DNA of 32,653 nucleotides, taken from Alcaligenaceae bacterium (GTDB lineage: Bacteria > Pseudomonadota > Gammaproteobacteria > Burkholderiales > Burkholderiaceae_B). Positions 1-7,490 of this stretch are shown here, one piece after another. The notes under the pieces were generated by a model. It did not search any database and had not been told where the DNA came from. It saw only the letters and a list, made by a program, of their open reading frames with translations. The position numbers and the translations under genes were made by a program. How positions within the stretch are numbered: position 1 is the first letter of the stretch; every line of letters begins with the position of its first letter. Location of the stretch: contig JAJUGH010000005.1 of the NCBI GenBank assembly GCA_029268265.1, forward strand, positions 1 to 32,653. The letters are read 5' to 3'.

Positions 1-1351
1 AGAAGTCCAGTTCCTGACGAGAGAACTGAACGCACATCTGGTTGATCTTCTCGATGCCGACGCCGTGCTCCCCCGTGATGGTTCCCCCGACCTCTACACA
101 TAGCTCGAGAATGGCGGCCCCGAATTTCTCGGCGCGCTCCACTTCCCCGGGCGAATTGGCATCAAAGAGGATGAGGGGATGCAGGTTGCCATCCCCCGCA
201 TGGAACACATTTGCGCAACGTAGGCCGAACTCCTCTTCCATATCGGTAATGGCGTTGAGCACGCGTGCCAGATGCCTTCGCGGTATGGTGCCGTCCATGC
301 AGTAGTAGTCCGGAGATACACGGCCGGCTGCGGGGAACGCGTTTTTGCGGCCCGCCCAGAAGCGCAGCCGCTCCTCTTCCGTAGACGATACCTGCAGGCG
401 GGTCGCCCCGGCGGCGGCAAAGACGGCGTTCATACGTTCGATTTCGTCTTCCACTTCTTCCTGGGTGCCGTCCGACTCGCAAAGCAGAATGGCTTCGGCA
501 TCAAGATCGTAGCCGGCCTTCACGAAGGGCTCGACCATATGCACCGCCTGCTTGTCCATCATTTCGAGGCCCGCGGGCACGATGCCCGTGGCGATCACGT
601 TGGCGACCGCGTCGCCGGCGCTCTCGACAGTCGGGAAACTGGCCATGATGACGCGCGCACAGGTTGGGCTCGGGATCAGCTTGACAGTGGCCTGCGTGAC
701 GATGCCCAGCATGCCCTCGGAGCCGATGAAAGCCGCCAGAAGATCAAGCCCCGGGCTATCCGGTGCGTCGGAGCCGAGCTCCACGACTTCGCCGTCGATG
801 GTGACGATACGCACGCGCAAGATATTGTTGACCGTCAGGCCATACTTGAGGCAATGCACGCCTCCGGAGTTTTCGGCAATATTGCCGCCGATGGAGCAGG
901 CAATCTGGCTCGAGGGGTCGGGCGCATAGTACATGCCATAAGGCGCTGCGGCCTCCGAGATCGCCAGGTTGCGCACACCCGGCTCGACGACCGCCGTGGC
1001 CGATTCGGGGTCTATGGAAAGAATCCGGTTGAGCTTGGAGACGCCCAGCAGCACCCCTTCTGCGTGCGGTGTCGCGCCGCCGGACAACCCGGTGCCCGCG
1101 CCGCGCGGCACGATGGGGATATTGAATGCCTTGCATGCCTGCACCACTTCGATCACCTGCGCCTCGTCTTCGGGCAGGATCACCACCGGCGGCAGGCTGC
1201 GAAACAGGGAAAGCCCGTCGCACTCGTACGGGCGGGTGTCTTCTGCACGGGTGAGTATGCAGTGTGCCGGAATGCGCCCCGTCAACCGCTGAAGCAAGCC
1301 GGCAAAATCGGCGGGGCTGGATGTGGCAGGCGTGGCGGGATTGGCGCTCAT
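1..1351 (-). CDS. glcD: FAD-linked oxidase, glycolate oxidase GlcD-like subunit (3' end truncated by window edge)
   Basis: Not in the ORF track because it runs off the window. Reverse-complement reading from ATG at 1351 gives MSANPATPATSSPADFAGLLQRLTGRIPAHCILTRAEDTRPYECDGLSLFRSLPPVVILPEDEAQVIEVVQ..IPIVPRGAGTGLSGGA..., ending at the edge with ..GIEKINQMCVQFSRQELDF, typical of GlcD. Confidence 0.88.
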   Translation of the reverse strand, partial: MSANPATPATSSPADFAGLLQRLTGRIPAHCILTRAEDTRPYECDGLSLFRSLPPVVILPEDEAQVIEVVQACKAFNIPIVPRGAGTGLSGGATPHAEGVLLGVSKLNRILSIDPESATAVVEPGVRNLAISEAAAPYGMYYAPDPSSQIACSIGGNIAENSGGVHCLKYGLTVNNILRVRIVTIDGEVVELGSDAPDSPGLDLLAAFIGSEGMLGIVTQATVKLIPSPTCARVIMASFPTVESAGDAVANVIATGIVPAGLEMMDKQAVHMVEPFVKAGYDLDAEAILLCESDGTQEEVEDEIERMNAVFAAAGATRLQVSSTEEERLRFWAGRKNAFPAAGRVSPDYYCMDGTIPRRHLARVLNAITDMEEEFGLRCANVFHAGDGNLHPLILFDANSPGEVERAEKFGAAILELCVEVGGTITGEHGVGIEKINQMCVQFSRQELDF

Positions 1352-1384
1352 GGTCTCAAAGGCAGAGGGGCCGCCACAGTGGCA

Positions 1385-2818
1385 TCAGGCGGCGAGCTCG
1401 ACGCCGGGCGCGAGCGGAATGATTTTCCCCGGATTCAGGATGTCGTGGGGGTCGAAGGCATGTTTCAGGGCGGCCATGAGATCCAGCGCATCTCGACCGT
1501 GCTCCAGCTCCATGAAGGCCATCTTGTGGAGGCCGACGCCGTGTTCTCCCGTACAGGTGCCGTCCATGCGGATCGCGCGTTCCACCAATCGTCGGTTCAG
1601 CACCTCGGACTCCTCGAATTGGCGAGGGTCATCAGGATCCAGCAGCATCAGAACATGGAAATTGCCGTCTCCGACGTGGCCCACGATGGTATAGGGAAAG
1701 CTGGCCTGATCCATGTCGGCCGCCGTTTCCGTGACGCACTCCGCCAGGCGGGAGATGGGCACACAGACGTCGGTAGTGCTCGCCCGGCACCCCGGGCGCA
1801 GCTGCAAGCCGGCGAAATAGGCGTTGTGACGCGCCGTCCAGAGGCGGCTGCGGTCTTCGGGGCGCTCCGCCCACGCGAAGTCCTCACCACCGTTAGCCCG
1901 GGCGATTTCCTGCACCACTTCAGCCTGCTCACGCACGCCGGCGGGACTTCCGTGAAACTCAAAAAGCAGCAGCGGCGATTCCTTCAGCTCGAGCTTGCTG
2001 TAGGCATTGGTGGCACGCACGGCCGCGGTATCCATGAATTCGACGCGCGCGACGGGCACGCCCATCTGAATGATCTCGATCACGCTCTGTACGGCGGAGC
2101 TCAGTTCAGGAAAGTTGCAGATGGCCGCCGAGATGGCTTCCGGCTGCGGATACAGCCTGACGGTGACCTCGGTAATGATGCCCAGCGTACCTTCACTGCC
2201 CACGAATACTCGGGTGAGGTCATATCCGGCCGATGACTTGCGGGCACGGCTCGCTGTGTCGATGACGCGGCCGTCCGCCGTGACAACTTTCAGAGACACC
2301 ACGTTTTCGCGCATGGTGCCGTAACGCACGGCATTCGTGCCGGATGCGCGCGTGGCCGCCATGCCGCCCAGACTGGCGTCGGCGCCCGGGTCAATCGGGA
2401 AGAACAGGCCGGTATCGCGAATGGAATCGTTCAGCTGCTTGCGTGTAACGCCGGCTTGCACCGTGACGGTGAAATCTTCCGGGTGCACGGCGACGATCTG
2501 GTCCATACGGGATAGATCGAGCGACACTCCGCCCTGGACCGCCAGCAGATGCCCTTCCAGGGACGAACCGGCCCCGTAGGGAATGAGCGGCACGCGATGC
2601 GTGTTGCAGTGCGCGGCCACCCATGCGACTTCCTCGGTGTTCAGGGCGTACACCACCACATCCGGAGGGGTGGTCGGATAAGGCGATTCGTCTCGGCCAT
2701 GGTGTTCGCATGCAGCGGGCGACGTGACGACGCGATCGCCAAGGCGTTCGCGCAAGACTTCGATGAAGCCCGGCGGGATGGTTCTGCGCCGGCCCTGCAC
2801 CGGATGAATGGCATTCAC
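1385..2818 (-). CDS. FAD-binding oxidase, D-lactate dehydrogenase (cytochrome)/GlcD-like
   Basis: 477 aa; FAD-binding motif PLIPYGAGSSLEGH and C-terminal GEHGVGLHKMAFMELEHG...LNPGKI. Confidence 0.88.
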   Translation of the reverse strand: MNAIHPVQGRRRTIPPGFIEVLRERLGDRVVTSPAACEHHGRDESPYPTTPPDVVVYALNTEEVAWVAAHCNTHRVPLIPYGAGSSLEGHLLAVQGGVSLDLSRMDQIVAVHPEDFTVTVQAGVTRKQLNDSIRDTGLFFPIDPGADASLGGMAATRASGTNAVRYGTMRENVVSLKVVTADGRVIDTASRARKSSAGYDLTRVFVGSEGTLGIITEVTVRLYPQPEAISAAICNFPELSSAVQSVIEIIQMGVPVARVEFMDTAAVRATNAYSKLELKESPLLLFEFHGSPAGVREQAEVVQEIARANGGEDFAWAERPEDRSRLWTARHNAYFAGLQLRPGCRASTTDVCVPISRLAECVTETAADMDQASFPYTIVGHVGDGNFHVLMLLDPDDPRQFEESEVLNRRLVERAIRMDGTCTGEHGVGLHKMAFMELEHGRDALDLMAALKHAFDPHDILNPGKIIPLAPGVELAA

Positions 2819-2910
2819 TCTATGTTCCTCGTTGTTGCAGACGCGGCGCTACTGCCCGCGCGTCTTCCCTGCGGACGGAGTACCGCAAGGATGACGCGAT
2901 ACTACCGGAT

Positions 2911-4017
2911 TCAGGCAGCGCTGCCGATCAGGGCATTTGCTGATTGCGACGCCACCTCGCGGCGCTTGCGCACCGCTGCAGCGAGACGGTCGAGAACGGC
3001 CACGGACTCGTCCCAGTCGATACAACCGTCGGTAATGCTCTGACCATAGGTGAGTGGCTGGCCCGCGACGAGATCCTGCCGCCCCGCCACCAGGTTGCTC
3101 TCGACCATGACGCCGCAGATGCGGTCATCGCCCTGTTCCATCTGGGCCGCCACATCGTCGATCACGAGCGGCTGCTTCCGGTAGTCCTTGGAACTGTTGG
3201 CGTGGCTGGCATCGATCATCAGACGGGGAAGCACGCCGGCCTTGGCGATCATCTGTGCAGCTTCTTCAACGCTCGCGGCGTCGTAATTCGGTTGCTTGCC
3301 GCCGCGCAGAATCACGTGGCAGTCCTTGTTGCCTACCGTGGAGACGATGGCGGAGTGGCCGCCCTTGGTCACGGAAAGGAAATGATGAGGCTGCGATGCG
3401 GCAAGCATGGCGTCGATCGCAATCTTGGTGTTGCCATCGGTTCCGTTCTTGAAGCCCACCGGGCAGGACAGGCCGGACGCCAGTTCGCGGTGAACCTGGC
3501 TCTCGGTGGTACGCGCCCCGATTGCTCCCCAGGAAACCAGGTCGGCAATATATTGCGGCGTAATCATGTCCAGAAACTCGCAACCTGCCGGCAGGCCCAG
3601 TTCGTTGACCTGAATCAGCAGTTCGCGCGCCGTGCGCAGCCCCTTGTTGATATTGAAGCTGCCATCGAGACCCGGGTCATTGATGAGCCCCTTCCAGCCC
3701 ACGGTGGTACGGGGCTTCTCGAAGTACACCCGCATGATGATCTCGAGGTCCTGGGCATGGCGTTTGCGCTGCTCCACGAGCTTGCGGGCATATTCGAGAG
3801 CCGCGGCCGGATTGTGGATGGAGCACGGCCCGATCACGACCACGAGGCGGTCGTCTTCGCCGTCGAGCACATCGTGAACCGCCCGGCGCGATTGGTAGAC
3901 CACCGATGAGATATCCGGAGTGCATGGAAATTCCCGCATGATATGCGAGGGGGGGGACAGTTCCTTGATTTCCCGGATTCGAAGGTCATCAGTATTGTGC
4001 GACACGGTGTGCTCCAT
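2911..4017 (-). CDS. aroG: 3-deoxy-7-phosphoheptulonate synthase (DAHP synthase, class I AroF/G/H type)
   Basis: 368 aa; VVVIGPCSIHNPAAALEYA, MRVYFEKPRTTVGWKGLINDP, ARTTESQVHRELASGLSCPVGFKNGTDG, DASHANSSKDYRKQ motifs. The paralog label (F/G/H) is not resolved. Confidence 0.95.
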   Translation of the reverse strand: MEHTVSHNTDDLRIREIKELSPPSHIMREFPCTPDISSVVYQSRRAVHDVLDGEDDRLVVVIGPCSIHNPAAALEYARKLVEQRKRHAQDLEIIMRVYFEKPRTTVGWKGLINDPGLDGSFNINKGLRTARELLIQVNELGLPAGCEFLDMITPQYIADLVSWGAIGARTTESQVHRELASGLSCPVGFKNGTDGNTKIAIDAMLAASQPHHFLSVTKGGHSAIVSTVGNKDCHVILRGGKQPNYDAASVEEAAQMIAKAGVLPRLMIDASHANSSKDYRKQPLVIDDVAAQMEQGDDRICGVMVESNLVAGRQDLVAGQPLTYGQSITDGCIDWDESVAVLDRLAAAVRKRREVASQSANALIGSAA

Positions 4018-4047
4018 TTTGGTTTGCCAGCCGGCCCAGGCAGAAAC

Positions 4048-4084
4048 AAAAAAAGCCGCCTGGCTGTGCGCTGGCGGCTTTTTT
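4048..4084 (-). terminator. Intrinsic terminator/attenuator between the aromatic leader peptide and aroG
   Basis: Minus strand reads AAAAAAGCCGCC-AGCGCACAGCCA-GGCGGCTTTTTTT: a GCCGCC/GGCGGC stem extended by A/T pairs, followed by a U tract, 31 nt upstream of the aroG ATG. Confidence 0.85.
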
Positions 4085-4100
4085 GGGAATTTGGCTTGTT

Positions 4101-4187
4101 TCAGTGCGTACGACAGTTCCCTTCCTCCACCAGCGGCTTAGGAAAAGCATAAAAGTAAAAAAAGAAAAACTGGAAAGCGGTACGCAT
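4101..4187 (-). CDS. Aromatic-rich leader peptide MRTAFQFFFFYFYAFPKPLVEEGNCRTH (7 Phe and 2 Tyr within residues 5-15), putative attenuator leader of aroG
   Basis: Decoded codon by codon from the reverse complement (ATG 4187, TGA 4101). AGGA lies 8 nt upstream of the ATG. An intrinsic terminator sits between this ORF and aroG. Too short for the ORF track. Confidence 0.85.
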   Translation of the reverse strand: MRTAFQFFFFYFYAFPKPLVEEGNCRTH

Positions 4188-4194
4188 GAGATAA

Positions 4195-4223
4195 ATCCTA
4201 GCACGGCGAACGCAGCGTGCCAA
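4195..4223 (-). promoter_or_regulatory. Candidate sigma70 promoter for the aroG leader: TTGGCA-N17-TAGGAT
   Basis: Minus-strand TTGGCA (4223-4218), 17-nt spacer, TAGGAT (4200-4195), directly upstream of the leader peptide ATG. Confidence 0.45.
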
Positions 4224-4278
4224 GATAAAGCGCAAATTCTGTTGTATGAAGTGCGATATGGTTCGGATGTGGAATCAT

Positions 4279-4308
4279 TTGGGTCGAAATATTTATTCAG
4301 TGTATGAT
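4279..4308 (+). promoter_or_regulatory. Candidate sigma70 promoter for ehuBCDA: TTGGGT-N18-TATGAT
   Basis: Hexamers at 4279-4284 and 4303-4308, 84 nt upstream of the ehuB ATG. Confidence 0.45.
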
Positions 4309-4391
4309 TTTTCGCGAAACGATCCCGCCTGCGGCAGCCACCCGCCACCCATGTCGGCTGCCACGGAAAACGCAAAGAACAGGAGCTCACC

Positions 4392-5252
4392 ATGCCAGCA
4401 ATCGCATCCCGCCTCACCATGGCACTTGCCGTGGGAGTGGCTCTGTGTGCACCTCTGGGAGCCGCACAAGCGGCAAGCCTGGAAGAGATCAAGCAAAAAG
4501 GGCAGATCCGCATCGCCGTCGCCAACGAAATCCCTTATGGCTACGTCGACCTGAGCGGTGATGCCAAGGGCGCGGGCCCGGATGTCGCACGCCAGATCAT
4601 GAAACAACTGGGCATCGACAAGATCGAATGGGTAAGCACCAGCTTCAGCTCGCTGATCCCGGGGCTACGCGCAGACCACTTCGACATGGTGGCGGCAGAA
4701 ATGGCCGTGCTTCCCGAGCGCTGCAATCAGGTGCTGTTCTCCGAGCCGAACAGCTCATATGGCGAAGGCCTGCTCGTGGCGAAAGGCAACCCGCAGGATC
4801 TGCACAGCTACGAAGATTTCGCAAAGTCCGAGCATAAGGTCGCCATCATGGCGGGAGCGGATCAGCTCGAGATGCTCCAGGCGCTGGGCGTCCCGTCCAA
4901 CCGCATGGTGACGATTTCCAACAATGCGGACGCCATCTCCACGGTTTCCACGGGACGCGCCGCCGCTTATGCCGCGACTAGCCTCACGGTTGGCGAACTG
5001 GCCAAGCAAAGCGACCGCGTCGAGGCCGCAGCCAACTTCACCGATCCGGTTGTAAACGGCTCACCGGTCCGTAGCTGGGGCGCGTTTACGTTCAGCCTTG
5101 AATCGGAAGACCTCCGTGATGCCGTGAGCGCCGAACTGGCCAAATTCAAGGAAACCGATCAGTGGAAGGAAATTCTCAGCAACTACGGGTTCAGTGATAC
5201 CGATATTGCCGAATCGACTTCCCGCAGCACCGAGCAACTGTGCGCCGGATGA
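4392..5252 (+). CDS. ehuB: ABC transporter substrate-binding protein, ectoine/hydroxyectoine EhuB family
   Basis: 286 aa with signal peptide; ANEIPYGYVDLSGDAKGAGPDVARQIMKQLGIDKIEWV..LIPGLRADHFDMVAAEMAVLPERCNQVLFSEP and C-terminal TEQLCAG resemble EhuB. AGGAG Shine-Dalgarno at 4381. Confidence 0.8.
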   Translation: MPAIASRLTMALAVGVALCAPLGAAQAASLEEIKQKGQIRIAVANEIPYGYVDLSGDAKGAGPDVARQIMKQLGIDKIEWVSTSFSSLIPGLRADHFDMVAAEMAVLPERCNQVLFSEPNSSYGEGLLVAKGNPQDLHSYEDFAKSEHKVAIMAGADQLEMLQALGVPSNRMVTISNNADAISTVSTGRAAAYAATSLTVGELAKQSDRVEAAANFTDPVVNGSPVRSWGAFTFSLESEDLRDAVSAELAKFKETDQWKEILSNYGFSDTDIAESTSRSTEQLCAG

Positions 5253-5259
5253 TTGATTC

Positions 5260-5931
5260 ATGAACTGGACGGCGTACTTACCGCCCCTGCTTGAAGGCGC
5301 ATGGGTCACGGCCCAGCTCACTTTCTATTCGACGGTACTGGGCGCGGTGTTCGCGTTCGCCTTCGGTCTGGGCCGGATCTCCAGCAACTGGGCGCTGAAG
5401 GGCTTCTCGATAGCCATGATCGAGGTATTCCGCGGCACCTCGCTGCTGGTACAGCTCTTCTGGCTGTATTTCGCCTTGCCGCTGGTGGGCCAGATGTTCG
5501 GCATGGACTGGCGTCTTCCTCCGGTGGTGGCAGGCACCCTGGCGCTGAGCCTCAATATCGGTGCCTACGGTGCCGAAGTGGTTCGCGGCGCCGTGCAGGC
5601 AGTGCCGCCGAACCAGTATGAAGCCGCCAAGGCGCTGGACTTCACGCCTCGGCAAACCCTGTGGCGCATTGCCCTGCCCCAGTCGATTCCTGAAATGCTG
5701 CCCAGCTTCGGGAACCTGGCGATCCAGAACCTGAAGGACACGGCGCTCGTCTCGCTCATCAGCCTGGGAGACATGACGTTCCGGGCCGAACAAATACGCA
5801 ACTTCACGCAGGACAGCACGACCGTCTATACCTTGTTGCTTTTCATGTATTTCGGCATGGCGCTCGTCCTGGCCGCACTCATGAAGCTGCTGGAGCGCTC
5901 TGTGGGCCGCTGGCGGCCGGGGAGGGCCTGA
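5260..5931 (+). CDS. ehuC: Amino-acid-type ABC transporter permease, EhuC family
   Basis: 223 aa; HisM/GlnP-type permease with EVFRGTSLLVQLFWLYFALP and the EAA motif YEAAKALDFTPRQTLWRIALPQSIPEMLPSFGN; within the ehu operon. Confidence 0.8.
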   Translation: MNWTAYLPPLLEGAWVTAQLTFYSTVLGAVFAFAFGLGRISSNWALKGFSIAMIEVFRGTSLLVQLFWLYFALPLVGQMFGMDWRLPPVVAGTLALSLNIGAYGAEVVRGAVQAVPPNQYEAAKALDFTPRQTLWRIALPQSIPEMLPSFGNLAIQNLKDTALVSLISLGDMTFRAEQIRNFTQDSTTVYTLLLFMYFGMALVLAALMKLLERSVGRWRPGRA

Positions 5932-5932
5932 C

Positions 5933-6625
5933 ATGCTTTTTGGTATCGAATGGGACACCTCCAGTCACTGGGCATTCGCGGTTTCCATCTTCCCCATCCT
6001 GATGAAGGGTCTGCTGGTCACCCTGCAAGCGACCGTGGTGGGGTTTTTCATCGCCATGATGCTCGGGCTGGTACTCGCTGCCCTCAAGGCCGCCCGCCTC
6101 AAGCTGATCTCGTGGCCGGCCCGCTTCATCACCGAGTTCATTCGCGACACACCGTTGCTCGTCCAGCTGTTCTTCCTCTATTACGTGTTGCCCGAATACG
6201 GCATCGTTCTGCCGGCTTTCATGACGGGTGCGCTGGCGCTGGGTCTGCAATACAGCGCCTACATGTCCGAGGTCTACCGTGCCGGTATTGAGTCGGTGCC
6301 GATGGGCCAGTCCGAGGCCGCCCGGGCGCTGGACCTTTCACCGCGGCGCACGTTCAGCGTGATCATTCTTCCGCAGGCTATTCCGCGCATTATTCCGGCG
6401 CTGGGAAATTACCTGGTTTCGATCATGAAAGACGTGCCGCTGCTGTCGGTCGTTGCCGTGCTGGAAATGCTCAACGTTGCCCGCATTATTGGCGACCGCA
6501 CGTTCAACTACCTAATACCGCTATCCATGGTGGGCCTGATTTACCTGATTCTGACCCTGGTCGCCGCGTCGGCCATCCGGTATCTGGACAGCCGCCTGCC
6601 GAAACATGGGATCCCGCTGAAATGA
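5933..6625 (+). CDS. ehuD: Amino-acid-type ABC transporter permease, EhuD family
   Basis: 230 aa; EFIRDTPLLVQLFFLYYVLPEYGI, SEAARALDLSPRRTFSVIILPQAIPRIIPALGNYL; operon position. Confidence 0.8.
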   Translation: MLFGIEWDTSSHWAFAVSIFPILMKGLLVTLQATVVGFFIAMMLGLVLAALKAARLKLISWPARFITEFIRDTPLLVQLFFLYYVLPEYGIVLPAFMTGALALGLQYSAYMSEVYRAGIESVPMGQSEAARALDLSPRRTFSVIILPQAIPRIIPALGNYLVSIMKDVPLLSVVAVLEMLNVARIIGDRTFNYLIPLSMVGLIYLILTLVAASAIRYLDSRLPKHGIPLK

Positions 6626-7443
6626 ACATCAATCCGGCTGAAGCACAGCCACTGCCCACGTCCGCGAGCCCAGACGCCATCATCCACTTCGACAAGGTGG
6701 TGAAGCGCTTTGGTCCGGTGACCGTATTGGATTCGCTGGATTTCGAGGTGCGCAAGGGCGAGAAGGTGACGATCATCGGGCCCTCGGGGTCCGGCAAATC
6801 GACCGTGCTGCGTATTCTGATGACCCTGGAAACCATAGACGAAGGCGTCATACACGTGGCCGGGCGACCGTTGTGGCATGAACAACGGAACGGCTCACTG
6901 GTGCCCGCAGGGGAAAACCACTTGCGCGAGATGCGCAAGGAAATGGGCATGGTGTTCCAGCAATTCAACTTGTTCCCGCACATGACCGTGCGCCGCAACG
7001 TGACCGAGGCACCGGTGCATGTGCTGGGACTCTCGCGCAAGGAAGCCAATGAGCGCGCTGAGGAATACCTGAACCTCGTGGGTCTCAGCGATCAGGCCGA
7101 TAAATTCCCCAGTCAGTTGTCGGGCGGCCAGCAACAGCGTGTAGCCATCGCCCGCGCACTGGCCATGCGGCCCAACATCATGCTCTTCGATGAACCCACA
7201 TCGGCGCTCGACCCCGAGCTCGTCGGCGAAGTGCTGAACGTCATTCAGCGCCTCACCGAGGAGCACGATCTGACCATTCTGCTGGTCACACACGAAATGC
7301 AGTTCGCCAAGCGCGTCTCAGACCGCGTGTGCTTCTTCGACAAGGGACGTATCGTGGAACAGGGGCCGCCAGAGCAGGTTTGCGGCGATCCCCAAGAGGC
7401 CCGCACCCGCGACTTTCTGAAAAACTTTCTGGACAAGGAATAA
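6622..7443 (+). CDS. ehuA: ABC transporter ATP-binding protein, EhuA family
   Basis: 273 aa; Walker A GPSGSGKST, signature LSGGQQQRVAIARAL, Walker B IMLFDEPTSALD; ATG overlaps the ehuD stop. Confidence 0.82.
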   Translation: MNINPAEAQPLPTSASPDAIIHFDKVVKRFGPVTVLDSLDFEVRKGEKVTIIGPSGSGKSTVLRILMTLETIDEGVIHVAGRPLWHEQRNGSLVPAGENHLREMRKEMGMVFQQFNLFPHMTVRRNVTEAPVHVLGLSRKEANERAEEYLNLVGLSDQADKFPSQLSGGQQQRVAIARALAMRPNIMLFDEPTSALDPELVGEVLNVIQRLTEEHDLTILLVTHEMQFAKRVSDRVCFFDKGRIVEQGPPEQVCGDPQEARTRDFLKNFLDKE

Positions 7444-7490
7444 GCGCCGGCTGGCAGGCGCAACAGGAGTAAGCCTTACCCGGGTCGGCC

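Noticed and set aside
272-2236. 654-aa plus-strand ORF opposite the two FAD oxidases
   Set aside because: Antisense to two well-recognised genes; composition (many His/Arg/Gly/Ala) matches the mirror frame of high-GC coding DNA; no recognisable domain.
2944-3909. 321-aa plus-strand ORF antisense to aroG
   Set aside because: Mirror-frame artefact of a confidently identified DAHP synthase gene.
3989-4525. 178-aa minus-strand ORF overlapping the aroG leader
   Set aside because: Crosses the terminator and the divergent ehuB 5' end in a different frame from the leader peptide; low-complexity translation with no family resemblance.
7444-7490. GTAAGCC...GGCCTTAC repeat between ehuA and the EctB-like gene as a terminator
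   Set aside because: The stem is imperfect with a bulge and there is no U tract on either strand; not well enough supported to annotate.
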